A stretch of DNA of 11,068 nucleotides, from positions 1 through 11,068 of the forward strand of contig JBGPLH010000079.1 of assembly GCA_041486365.1 (NCBI GenBank), read 5' to 3'. The notes under the pieces were generated by a model. The model did no database searches, was not told the origin of the DNA, and saw only the letters and a program-made list of their open reading frames with translations. A program made the translations under genes and the position numbers. Each line of letters begins with the position of its first letter. Positions within the stretch are counted from its first letter, which is position 1. Positions 1 to 6,660 of the stretch are shown here, in pieces. Source of the DNA: JBGPLH01 sp041486365 [NCBI: Thermodesulfobacteriota bacterium] (GTDB lineage: Bacteria > JAUYMQ01).

Positions 1-257
1 ACGCCGTCGATCAGCACGGGCGCCGCCACGAGATACTTCACGAGCGGGGGCGTGGCGTGGTCCATCCGGTAGTCGCGCAGGCCGAGCGCGGCGAGGCCGC
101 TCGTGATCCGGACGAACTCGTCGGCAGGGGCGGAAAGGTCGCGTGATGCGAGCACCGAGAGGACGCAGCCGAGGACGAGGATCGCCGCCGCTCCGGCGCG
201 GGCCGGGCGAAGCTGGGTGGAGTCGTCGTGCCTGACCGAAAATGGTTCCGAGCCCAC
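1..257 (-). CDS. GT-C family membrane glycosyltransferase (PMT/GT39-like), N-terminal part only
   Basis: This is the first 85 codons of a membrane protein that runs off the left edge. The chosen start is GTG at 257, with a GGGGAG ribosome site six bases upstream; the only in-frame codons further upstream lead straight back to a stop at 291-293. A short N-terminal cytoplasmic stretch is followed by a hydrophobic segment (about residues 22-37, AAAILVLGCVLSVLA) and then an acidic pair at D46-E47, followed by a Tyr-Arg-Met-Asp stretch and PPL at about 70-72 with KYL just after. That spacing (first membrane segment, DE in the first outer loop, then PPL) is typical of undecaprenyl- or dolichyl-phosphate-sugar-dependent transferases such as PMT, ArnT and GT39 proteins, where the loop acidic residue is catalytic. 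The gene begins 33 bases after the agmatine deiminase stop and is probably cotranscribed. Acceptor and sugar cannot be told from this fragment. Confidence 0.6.
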   Translation of the reverse strand, partial: MGSEPFSVRHDDSTQLRPARAGAAAILVLGCVLSVLASRDLSAPADEFVRITSGLAALGLRDYRMDHATPPLVKYLVAAPVLIDG

Positions 258-290
258 AGGGGCCTCCCCGGCCCGATCCCGCGGAATCGC

Positions 291-1448
291 CTACGCCGGC
301 TGCTGTTGCGTCAGACAGTGGATCGTCCCCAGCCCCCACACGAGATCCACGGCGTGGATGCCGACCACCTCGCGGGTCGGGAAGAGCCGGGCAAGTGTGT
401 CCAGCGCGATCCGGTCGCGCGGGTCGTTGAAGGTGGGGACGAGCACGCCGGCGTTGGCGACGTAGAAGTTCAAGTAGCTCGCCGGGAGCCGCTCCCGCTC
501 GTAGACGATGGGCCCGGGCATGGGCAGCGTGACGATCCGGAAAGGGCGCCCCGCCTCGTCGCGCATGCGCGAGAGGCGGCGCAGGTTGTCGGCCAGCGGC
601 GCGTGGTTCGCATCACGCCGGTCGGGCTCCTCGGCGGCCACGATCGTGCGCGGATCGGTGAAACGCGCGATGTCGTCCACGTGGCCGTGCGTGTCGTCAC
701 CCGCGATCCCGCGCCCGAGCCAGAGCACGTTCGTCGCGCCCAGATACTCCGCGAGGATCGCCTCCATCCGCTCCCGCGGGAGCCCGGGGTTTCGCGCCTG
801 CTTCCGTGACAGCAGGCACTCCTCCGTGGTGAGAAGGGAGCCGCGCCCGTTCACGTCGATCGATCCGCCCTCCAGCACCACGCGCCGGCCGTCCGCTTCC
901 GGCGTGAATCGCTGCATGCCCAGGCGCGGCGCGAGCCAGGCGTTCACGGCGTCGTCCTTCCGCCAGTTCGAATACTTCGCCCAGGCGTTGAACTTCCAGT
1001 CGGTGATCGCGACGTCATGGCCGCAGTCGGCCCGCGCCTTCTCAGGGTCGGCCCGCGCTTTCTCAGGGTCGGCCCACGCTTCGCGCGAGACCTCCGGGCG
1101 CGAGACCTCCGGGCGCGGAACCTCCGGGCGGATTCTCTTCACGAAGAGCGGGCCGAAGTCCCGGGTCCAGGACCGATTCGTGGAGACGGTGAAGAAAACG
1201 ACGCGGGCCGCAGGAACGGCGGCTTTCTTGAGGAGCCGGCGGGCCCGGCCTCGGATCCGCGGGTCGGGGACGAGGATGCACACGCGCTCGCTCCGGGCCA
1301 GCGCGCGGGTGATCTCGACGTAAACGAAATCAATGGCGGGAAGCTTGCCGGGCCAGTCGGGCGCGTGGTGGGGCCAGGCGATCCAGGTGGCGGCGTGAGG
1401 CTCGAACTCCGCGGGCATGCGAAACCCGAGGCGCGCGGGCGTGCTCAC
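291..1448 (-). CDS. aguA: Agmatine deiminase (agmatine iminohydrolase) with a repeat insertion
   Basis: It hydrolyses agmatine to N-carbamoylputrescine and ammonia, the first step of the AguA/AguB route from arginine to putrescine, in the cytoplasm. The 385-residue product has the guanidine-deiminase family hallmarks: PAEFEPHAATWIAWP near the start (12-26), WTRDFGP with catalytic D97, EGG with E193, GHVD with H256 and D258, and the nucleophile C378 in GTIHCLTQQQ close to the C-terminus. All expected catalytic residues are present. The start is GTG at 1448, which overlaps the aguB stop as GTGA and implies translational coupling; M11 is an alternative start but has no better signal. The open frame continues far upstream, but that part overlaps aguB and does not look like this family. 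The odd feature is residues 107-145, an Arg/Pro/Glu/Ala-rich insertion between LFVKRI and ITDWKFNAW, made of RPEVS-type and ADPEKAR-type tandem repeats, where relatives have only about ten residues. Confidence 0.93.
   Translation of the reverse strand: MSTPARLGFRMPAEFEPHAATWIAWPHHAPDWPGKLPAIDFVYVEITRALARSERVCILVPDPRIRGRARRLLKKAAVPAARVVFFTVSTNRSWTRDFGPLFVKRIRPEVPRPEVSRPEVSREAWADPEKARADPEKARADCGHDVAITDWKFNAWAKYSNWRKDDAVNAWLAPRLGMQRFTPEADGRRVVLEGGSIDVNGRGSLLTTEECLLSRKQARNPGLPRERMEAILAEYLGATNVLWLGRGIAGDDTHGHVDDIARFTDPRTIVAAEEPDRRDANHAPLADNLRRLSRMRDEAGRPFRIVTLPMPGPIVYERERLPASYLNFYVANAGVLVPTFNDPRDRIALDTLARLFPTREVVGIHAVDLVWGLGTIHCLTQQQPA
1027..1083. repeat. 21-base in-frame tandem repeat inside aguA
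   Basis: Two adjacent 21-base units (1027-1047 and 1048-1068) differ at a single base, and a degenerate partial third unit follows (1069-1083). On the coding strand they give the peptide ADPEKAR twice, followed by AD. Unit length is a multiple of three, so copy-number changes would keep the reading frame. Confidence 0.85.
1084..1128. repeat. 15-base in-frame tandem repeat inside aguA
   Basis: Three contiguous 15-base units (1084-1098, 1099-1113, 1114-1128) share CGCGAGACCTCCGGG. The first two are identical and the third differs at two positions. They encode RPEVS, RPEVS and RPEVP-type pentapeptides on the minus strand. The array directly abuts the 21-base array, but the two units are unrelated in sequence. 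Confidence 0.85.
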
Positions 1449-2335
1449 GAATCGATGATGCGGCGGGTGATCAGATCGTAGGCGTCCACGCGGCGATCCC
1501 GAAGGAAAGGCCAGTTGAGCCTGACCGTTTCCTGCACCTCCGGATCGCACTCGACCACGAGGATCTCCTCCTCCTGGCCCGCCTCCGCGAGCATCCTCCC
1601 GAAGGGGTCCGCCACGAAGGAATGGCCGAAGAATTCGATCCCGTCGCCGCCCGTGGGGCGCTCGATCCCGACACGGTTGGGGACGGCCACGTACACGCCG
1701 TTGGCGATGGCGTGGGAGCGCTGAATGATGCGCCAGGCCTCCAGCTGGGCCTGCCCCTCTTCGCGTTTCTCCGAGGGATGCCAGCCGATCGCCGTCGGGT
1801 AGAAGATCACCTGCGCCCCCTGGAGCGCGGTGAGCCGCGACGCCTCGGGGAACCACTGGTCCCAGCACACGAGAACGCCGATGCGTGCGACCTTCGTGTC
1901 GAAGCAGCGGAACCCGAGGTCACCCGGCGTGAAGTAGAACTTCTCGTAGTACAGCGGGTCGTCGGGGATGGGCTTCTTGCGGTATACGCCGCGCAGGTCC
2001 CCGTCCGCGTCGATCACGGCCGCCGAGTTGTGGTACACGCCCGACGCGCGCCGCTCGAAGATCGGTGCCACGATCACCGCCCCCACCGAACGCGCCAGCT
2101 TGCCCAGCTCCTCGGTGGTCGGCCCGGGGATCGGCTCGGCGAGCCCGAAGTGGCTGTGGTCCTCGCTCTGACAGAAGTACTGCGTGCGGAACAGCTCCTG
2201 CAGGCAGACGATCTGCGCTCCCTGCCGGACGGCTTCCTCGATGCGGGCCACCGCCCGATCGAGGTTCTCCTGGAGCCGCGGCGTGCAGGACATCTGGATC
2301 AGACCGATGGTGAATTTGTCCTCGGCGAGCTTCAT
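1445..2335 (-). CDS. aguB: N-carbamoylputrescine amidohydrolase (nitrilase superfamily)
   Basis: It hydrolyses N-carbamoylputrescine to putrescine, CO2 and ammonia, completing the agmatine route. The 296-residue length is normal for the family. The nitrilase catalytic triad is visible: E47 in CLQELF, K120 in VYRKKPIPDDP and C157 in GVLVCWDQWFPE. The YYEKFYFTPGD and FYPTAIGW stretches are characteristic of this amidohydrolase rather than of a general nitrilase. I chose ATG at 2335 because the protein from MKLAEDKFTIGLIQMSC aligns with the family start. The alternative TTG at 2371 is better explained as the first bases of a TTGACA promoter box. No ribosome-binding sequence precedes the ATG, which fits a leaderless message. 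The stop overlaps the aguA start, so the two enzymes of the pathway are made together. Arginine decarboxylase is not in the window and must lie elsewhere. Confidence 0.93.
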   Translation of the reverse strand: MKLAEDKFTIGLIQMSCTPRLQENLDRAVARIEEAVRQGAQIVCLQELFRTQYFCQSEDHSHFGLAEPIPGPTTEELGKLARSVGAVIVAPIFERRASGVYHNSAAVIDADGDLRGVYRKKPIPDDPLYYEKFYFTPGDLGFRCFDTKVARIGVLVCWDQWFPEASRLTALQGAQVIFYPTAIGWHPSEKREEGQAQLEAWRIIQRSHAIANGVYVAVPNRVGIERPTGGDGIEFFGHSFVADPFGRMLAEAGQEEEILVVECDPEVQETVRLNWPFLRDRRVDAYDLITRRIIDS

Positions 2336-2342
2336 GGCTGGC

Positions 2343-2371
2343 AGGTTAGGGGCGGGGGAAGTCCTTGTCAA
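2343..2371 (-). promoter_or_regulatory. Probable sigma-70-type promoter of the aguBA operon, possibly leaderless
   Basis: On the minus strand an exact TTGACA (2371-2366) is followed after 17 bases by TAACCT (2348-2343), which keeps the key T, A and last T of the -10 box. Only seven bases separate it from the aguB ATG at 2335, so transcription would be expected to begin at or next to the A of the start codon. There is no Shine-Dalgarno sequence in those seven bases. Confidence 0.6.
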
Positions 2372-2385
2372 TTCTTACCGGGGAG

Positions 2386-2401
2386 CCCGGCCGCGGCCGG
2401 G
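2386..2401. other. Perfect 16-base GC palindrome between cytochrome c and aguB
   Basis: CCCGGCCGCGGCCGGG is fully self-complementary and lies 31 bases after the cytochrome gene and 14 bases before the TTGACA box of the aguB promoter. It could be a weak terminator stem for the cytochrome gene (no T-run follows) or a binding site at the promoter. A chance palindrome in GC-rich DNA is also possible. Confidence 0.35.
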
Positions 2402-2432
2402 GAGAAGGAGGCGGCCTCGTCCAGGATCGATT

Positions 2433-2897
2433 CTATTTCCCCGCCGGCCCCTTCGGCTTTTCGTACTGGGACTCCTTCGGGGGCGGAAGCGATCTCAGGT
2501 AGGCCGCGATGGCGACGGCATCGTCGCGGTGCAGCCGGTAGGCGGGCATCGGCGGCCGGGCCGTCTTTCCCTTCGTGGTGATTCCCGTCATGAGAAACCG
2601 GACGAGCTGTGCTCCCGTATAGCCGGGCATGCCCGCCAGCGCGGGGGCGTAGTCCGGCCAGTCGGGGATGGGCTGGCTCGGCTTGAAGCCGATCGTCGAT
2701 CCGTGGAGCCACCGCGTGCGATCCGGCCTGCCGGCGTCGTCCAGCGGCGTATGGCAGTCGCCGCAGAACGCGACGCCCTCGGCGAGGTACCTGCCGCGCG
2801 CGATCCGCGCCGGGGCCGGCTCCGCGACGGCGCGGGCGACGCCCGCCCAGGAGATCACCATCATCCCGAACACGGTCCAGAAAGCGCGACGAGTCAA
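2433..2897 (-). CDS. Small exported mono-haem cytochrome c
   Basis: A 154-residue periplasmic electron carrier. The start is TTG at 2897, with a strong GGAGG site seven bases upstream; it gives MTRRAFWTVFGMMVISWAGVA, a signal peptide with a twin-arginine-like N-terminus and a likely cleavage after ARAVA (residue 25). The haem site is CGDCH at 45-49, and the distal ligand is probably M117 in PPMPAY, followed by the usual C-terminal helix DDAVAIAAYLRSLP. This order (CxxCH, about 70 residues, then PPM and a final helix) matches class I cytochromes of the kind found as subunits of alcohol, aldehyde or sorbosone-type dehydrogenases. No partner dehydrogenase is adjacent, so the redox partner is unknown. 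Cytochromes c need the Sec pathway because haem is attached outside, so the RR pair is probably just the charged n-region. The open frame extends upstream of TTG without family resemblance. Confidence 0.82.
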   Translation of the reverse strand: MTRRAFWTVFGMMVISWAGVARAVAEPAPARIARGRYLAEGVAFCGDCHTPLDDAGRPDRTRWLHGSTIGFKPSQPIPDWPDYAPALAGMPGYTGAQLVRFLMTGITTKGKTARPPMPAYRLHRDDAVAIAAYLRSLPPPKESQYEKPKGPAGK

Positions 2898-2916
2898 CGT
2901 TCTCCCTCCGAATGGA

Positions 2917-2940
2917 CCTGTCCTGCTTTCGATGGACAGG
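2917..2940 (-). terminator. Hairpin between the HhH gene and the cytochrome gene
   Basis: CCTGTCC and GGACAGG form a perfect 7-bp stem with a 10-base loop, in the 71-base gap after the helix-hairpin-helix gene and just ahead of the cytochrome ribosome site. No T-tract follows, so it may be a weak terminator or a structured leader that affects cytochrome translation. Confidence 0.3.
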
Positions 2941-2968
2941 ATGCGCCGGCGCGGGCCCGGTCGCTCGC

Positions 2969-3886
2969 CTACAGCAACAACGGCGCGTCGCCATCGGCGC
3001 GCGCGGCCGCCGGGGCGTAGTGACGCCCGCACTCGTCCTCGCGCCCGCGGACCACGCGCTTCCCCTTGAGCGTGCCGGTCGTCTCGGTCACGACGGTGCA
3101 CTGGTCCTCGTGGCCGTCGCGCTCATGATAGAGGACCACCCAGTCGCGCGTCATCCCCAGCTCGTGCGCCCGCGCGGTGTTCGAGTACATGGCGGTGAAG
3201 GACCGGCCGCCCCGCTCGGCGTGCAGGATCGGGAGCCAGGCCTTCTTCCCCGGGTTGAAGCGGCGCGGCGCGATCATCCGCAGCTCGCCCCCCGCGGCCC
3301 GGCGGCGGTACTCGGCGTCCAGCTCCAGGATCGTCTTCACCGTGGGACGCCCGTGGCCGCCCTCCTCCTCCGCGGCTTTCCCCGCGCGCTGCCACTGGAT
3401 CCGCCGCGCGCGCCTCCGCGCCGAGCGGCTCAGGATCCCCGCGAGCGCCTCGCGTACGAGCTGCGCGCGCCGGCGCCCGAAGCCCTTCACCGTTTCGAGC
3501 CGCCCGTCATGGGCGGCCAGCTCGAGATCCTCCAGAGTCTCGACGTGAAGCTCCCGCACGATCCGGCGCGCCAGCTCCTCGCCGATCCCCGGGACCGTCG
3601 TGATCAGATCCTCCGGCGAGACCTCCCCTTCGAGCCGATCGAGCATCGAGAGGCGCCCCGTGTGGGCGAACTCGTGGATCGCCGAGGCGAGGCTCTTGCC
3701 GATTCCCGGGAGCGCCTCGAGATCCTCCCGCGAGAGCGGGGCCAGGGACCGGTCGGCCACGCGCGCCGCCTTCGCGCCGTTGCGCCAGGCCCGCACGCGG
3801 AAGGGGTTGGCGTCCTGGGTCTCCAACAGATCCGCCACGCGGTCGAGCACGTCGGCGATGTCCCGGTTGTCAGGTCGGCCGGCCAT
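2969..3886 (-). CDS. Helix-hairpin-helix protein: PolX-like N-terminal domain plus conserved C-terminal domain
   Basis: A 305-residue soluble protein. Residues 1-150 resemble the N-terminal 8-kDa and helix-hairpin-helix region of family X DNA polymerases: IADVLDRVADLLE, then NPFRVRAWRNGAKA (27-40), then three helix-hairpin-helix motifs at about LPGIGKSLASAI (59-70), VPGIGEELARRI (98-109) and VKGFGRRRAQLV (133-144). In PolX this part binds DNA ends and gaps. The polymerase palm with its metal-binding aspartates and the PHP exonuclease domain are absent. Instead, a basic, charged linker (155-180) leads to a domain of about 110 residues with FNPGKKAWLPILH, FTAMYSNTARAHELG and DWVVLYH, ending in a conserved-looking KRVVRGREDEC. 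I cannot assign that domain a function. The start ATG at 3886 has GGAG eight bases upstream. A role in DNA binding or repair is inferred from the first half only. Confidence 0.75.
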   Translation of the reverse strand: MAGRPDNRDIADVLDRVADLLETQDANPFRVRAWRNGAKAARVADRSLAPLSREDLEALPGIGKSLASAIHEFAHTGRLSMLDRLEGEVSPEDLITTVPGIGEELARRIVRELHVETLEDLELAAHDGRLETVKGFGRRRAQLVREALAGILSRSARRRARRIQWQRAGKAAEEEGGHGRPTVKTILELDAEYRRRAAGGELRMIAPRRFNPGKKAWLPILHAERGGRSFTAMYSNTARAHELGMTRDWVVLYHERDGHEDQCTVVTETTGTLKGKRVVRGREDECGRHYAPAAARADGDAPLLL

Positions 3887-3915
3887 GCGAGGATCTCCGG
3901 CAGGCGCGCGACGAC

Positions 3916-5052
3916 TTACCGCCCGATCGTCCCCGGCGCGAGGGCCTTGAAACGGTAGATCACGTGGGGGCCGGTCTTCGCGATGTCCTCCTTCGACTTG
4001 AAGAGGATCCGGTTCACCTGGCTGTCGGTGACGTACACCCAGCCGTCCGGCCCGAAGGAGAAACCGTCGGGCCAGACGAGGCGTTCGTCACGGATGAGCG
4101 TCGAGCATCGCCGGTCGGGGCCGATCGCCATGATGGCGCGGTCCTCGATGGCGGTGAGGTAGATGTTCCCGTCACGGTCCGTCGTGATCCCGTCGCTGAT
4201 CGGCTTGGGCGCGTAGTCCTCCACCTTCTTCCTGAGGACGTCCTCCGATAGCGACGCGTCGAGCAGCGCCTCCGTGGGAACGCGGTACAGGCGCGTGCCG
4301 GACATCGGCCCGTAGAAGAGATTCTTCCCGTCGATGTCGAGCGCGATCGAGTCCACCGCCACGCGAAGCGGGAGGACGCCCGCCACGCGGATCGTCTTCC
4401 CCTCGACGACCATGTTGATCGGCTGCTCCTTGACCGAGACGTCGTCCTGGAGCACACGACGCGCCTTCTTCGTCGCGACGTCATACACGATGATCGCGGG
4501 ATCGAAATCGTAGTTGCCGGTGTCCGCGATGTAGATCTTCGTGCCGGAGGGATCGACGGCGAGGTCGTTCAGGTAGGAGCCGATCGGCGCCTCTCTCCGC
4601 GTGAATACCCTCCGGTGCACGAGCTTCCCGGTCCCCGAGTCGAAGCCGAAGAGCGTGGGGCTTCCACCGATTCGATTGCGGCCGTAGTCGAGCACCCAGA
4701 GGATGCCCTGCGCGTCGAGCCGGATTCCCTGCGGCGTCTGGAAGCCGTCCTTGCGGAACTGCCAGGCCATATCGGGATAGGGCTCGATGCTTCCGTCAGG
4801 CTGGATGACCCCCACCTTGACGGCCGGCTTGGCGAGCGGGTGGTACGTGAAGAAGACGCGCCGATCCCCCGAGACAGCGACGTTGCCGAGCGGCGCGTCC
4901 ACCTGCGCGAACTGCTCGAGCCCTCCATCGGGATATCGGGGTGACCCGGAATGACAGTCGGGACGCTCCGGAGTCTTCCCGCATCCCGCGAGCCACGGGG
5001 TGAAGCACAGGGCGAGCAGCCCGACTACCAGCCACGCTCCGCGCCGGATCAT
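3916..5052 (-). CDS. Major royal jelly protein/Yellow-family beta-propeller lipoprotein
   Basis: A 378-residue predicted lipoprotein. The start at 5052 gives MIRRGAWLVVGLLALCFTPW followed by LAGC, a lipobox with the lipidated cysteine at residue 24; the upstream bases are purine-rich (AAGGAAGGAG). The open frame continues upstream, but that part would bury the signal peptide. The mature part has MRJP/Yellow features: LGNVAVSGDRRVFFTYHP, the TPQGIRLDAQGILWVLDYGR blade (106-125), SYLNDLAVDPSG and YIADTG, LRVAVDSIALDIDG with LFYGPMSG, and ISDGITTDRDGNIYLT. Repeated hydrophobic strands of this sort fold as a six-bladed propeller. Bacterial members are usually uncharacterised; related propellers bind small ligands or have lactonase-like activity, so an enzyme function is not established. 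It stops 29 bases before the HhH gene on the same strand and diverges from the acyl-CoA dehydrogenase. Confidence 0.85.
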   Translation of the reverse strand: MIRRGAWLVVGLLALCFTPWLAGCGKTPERPDCHSGSPRYPDGGLEQFAQVDAPLGNVAVSGDRRVFFTYHPLAKPAVKVGVIQPDGSIEPYPDMAWQFRKDGFQTPQGIRLDAQGILWVLDYGRNRIGGSPTLFGFDSGTGKLVHRRVFTRREAPIGSYLNDLAVDPSGTKIYIADTGNYDFDPAIIVYDVATKKARRVLQDDVSVKEQPINMVVEGKTIRVAGVLPLRVAVDSIALDIDGKNLFYGPMSGTRLYRVPTEALLDASLSEDVLRKKVEDYAPKPISDGITTDRDGNIYLTAIEDRAIMAIGPDRRCSTLIRDERLVWPDGFSFGPDGWVYVTDSQVNRILFKSKEDIAKTGPHVIYRFKALAPGTIGR

Positions 5053-5314
5053 CTCCTTCCTTCCCCCTTCTTCCCGTAGAGCGCCGCGAGGAGGCGGGCC
5101 GGATCGGACACTCCCATGCGTCCCGACCTCCGGGAAGGTCCCATCTATGCCACAAACGCGGGGGCGGGGAAATGGTCCGCAATTCTTTCTCTGCCCCCGA
5201 CCCATGCATCGAACGCAACCTCCGGCGGCTCGCCCTGCCGGGGTTCCTGCGTTAAACTCCGCCTCCGGGCCCCGAGATGCGGCCCCCCACCCCCACCCCG
5301 AAGGAGATCGTGAA
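5053..5314. other. Divergent intergenic region between the Yellow-family lipoprotein and the acyl-CoA dehydrogenase
   Basis: These 262 bases must hold the promoters for both divergent genes. I see a possible -10 box for the plus strand (TAAACT at 5253-5258) without a convincing -35, and a partial dyad GACCT/AGGTC at 5125-5140 that might be an operator. No RNA gene or convincing small ORF is evident. Confidence 0.4.
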
Positions 5315-6514
5315 ATGGACTTCTCCATGTCCGAGAAGATGCAGACCATCGTCGGGATGATCCGCGACTTCATGAAGAAGGAGGTCTATCCCATCGAGCC
5401 CCAGTTCCAGCACGCCGGCTTCAAGCAGCTCGAGCCGCTGCTGGACGCCAAGCGCGCCAAGGTGAAGCAGATGGGGCTCTGGGCGCCGCAGATGCCGGAG
5501 GAGTACGGGGGGATGGGGCTCACGATGATGGAGCACGCCATCGTGAGCGAGGCGCTCGGCGGCAGCCCGCTCGGCCACTACATCTTCGGCTGCCAGGCGC
5601 CCGACGCGGGCAACATGGAGATCCTCCACAAGTACGGCACCGACGCGCAGAAGAAGGAGTACCTGGAGCCGCTCGTGCGCGGGGACATCCGGTCCTGCTT
5701 CTCGATGACCGAGCCCGAGAAACCCGGCTCGAACCCGACCTGGATGGACACCGCGGCCGTGAAGGATGGCGACGACTACGTGATCAACGGCCAGAAGTGG
5801 TTCACGTCGTCCGCCGACGGCGCCCGGTTCGCGATCGTGATGGCGGTCACGAACCCCGACGCCGAGCCGCACCTGCGCGCGAGCCAGATCATCGTCCCGA
5901 CGGACAACCCGGGCTTCAACCTCGTGCGCAACATTTCGGTGATGGGCCACCAGGGCGAGGGCTGGCCGAGCCACGCGGAGGTGATCTACCAGAACTGCCG
6001 CGTGCCGCGGTCGAATCTTCTCGGGCAGGAGGGGATGGGGTTCGTGATCGCGCAGGAGCGCCTGGGGCCGGGGCGCATTCACCACTGCATGCGCTGGATC
6101 GGGATCTGCGAGCGGGCCTTCGACCTCATGTGCGAGCGCGCCGTGACCCGCGAGATCGCGCCGGGCCACCGGCTCGGCACGCGGCAGATCGTGCAGGCCT
6201 GGATCGCCGAGTGTCGCGCCGCGATCACCGCCGCGCGGCTCATGGTGATGCACGCGGGCTGGAGGATCGACACGGTCGGCCTGTACGAGGCTCGGGAGGA
6301 TATCTCGCTGATCAAGTTCTTCTGCGCCGACGTGCTCACGCAGGTGCTCGACCGCGCGTTGCAGGTGCACGGCGCGCTCGGCATGACCGACGACACGCCG
6401 ATCGCCACCTTCTGGCGCCACGAGCGCGCCTCGCACATCTACGACGGCCCCGACGAGGTCCACAAGGTCACCGTCGCCAAGCGGATCCTGCGGCGGTACG
6501 GGGCGGGGGCGTAA
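5315..6514 (+). CDS. Acyl-CoA dehydrogenase, ACAD10/ACAD11-like
   Basis: A 399-residue FAD flavoprotein expected to introduce the alpha,beta double bond in an acyl-CoA and pass electrons to ETF. ATG at 5315 is preceded by AAGGAG at an eight-base spacing; the longer upstream frame is not family-like. The N-terminal helical domain contains GLWAPQMPEEYGGMGLT (54-70), the middle beta domain has CFSMTEPEKPGSNP (128-141) and INGQKWFTSSA (157-167), and the C-terminal domain has QVHGALGMTDDTP (350-362) and IYDGPDEVHK (375-384). DGPDEVH and EPEKPGSNP are features of the ACAD10/11 group rather than of the short- or medium-chain enzymes. Where medium-chain enzymes have the catalytic base in YEG, this protein has YDG (D377), with E381 close by. 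The substrate is unknown. Neighbours give no pathway context, so it is probably a stand-alone gene. Confidence 0.92.
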   Translation: MDFSMSEKMQTIVGMIRDFMKKEVYPIEPQFQHAGFKQLEPLLDAKRAKVKQMGLWAPQMPEEYGGMGLTMMEHAIVSEALGGSPLGHYIFGCQAPDAGNMEILHKYGTDAQKKEYLEPLVRGDIRSCFSMTEPEKPGSNPTWMDTAAVKDGDDYVINGQKWFTSSADGARFAIVMAVTNPDAEPHLRASQIIVPTDNPGFNLVRNISVMGHQGEGWPSHAEVIYQNCRVPRSNLLGQEGMGFVIAQERLGPGRIHHCMRWIGICERAFDLMCERAVTREIAPGHRLGTRQIVQAWIAECRAAITAARLMVMHAGWRIDTVGLYEAREDISLIKFFCADVLTQVLDRALQVHGALGMTDDTPIATFWRHERASHIYDGPDEVHKVTVAKRILRRYGAGA

Positions 6515-6546
6515 CCCGTTCGGGCGCGATAACGGGGCCGGGTCCT

Positions 6547-6646
6547 GGGGAGGGCGAGGCTCCTGCCGAGCCGCCCGTAGGATGGGGAGGGCGAGGCTCC
6601 TGCCGAGCCGCCCGTAGGATGGGGAGGGCGAGGCTCCTGCCGAGCC
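6547..6646. repeat. REP-type direct repeat array (two 37-base units plus a 26-base partial)
   Basis: Units at 6547-6583 and 6584-6620 are identical, and 6621-6646 repeats the first 26 bases exactly. Each full unit can fold into a bulged hairpin: GGGC, two unpaired bases, GGCTC, loop CTGCC, then GAGCC and GCCC. A bulged GC-rich stem is typical of REP elements mobilised by RAYT transposases, and such a transposase gene begins immediately beyond this array. The array lies between the acyl-CoA dehydrogenase stop and the transposase stop. Confidence 0.85.
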
Positions 6647-6660
6647 ATTGCCGATCAAAA

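Noticed and set aside
2369-2371. TTG as an extended start for aguB
   Set aside because: The extra 12 residues have no family resemblance, no ribosome site precedes it, and the bases form the TTGACA promoter box.
2433-2897. Tat export signal on the cytochrome (TRRAF)
   Set aside because: Cytochromes c are matured after Sec export, and the motif lacks further Tat support, so the RR pair is most likely the ordinary charged n-region.
6547-6646. CRISPR-like array from the regularly spaced 37-base repeats
   Set aside because: The copies are directly contiguous with no unique spacers, number only about 2.7, and no cas gene is nearby. They match a REP-type element instead.
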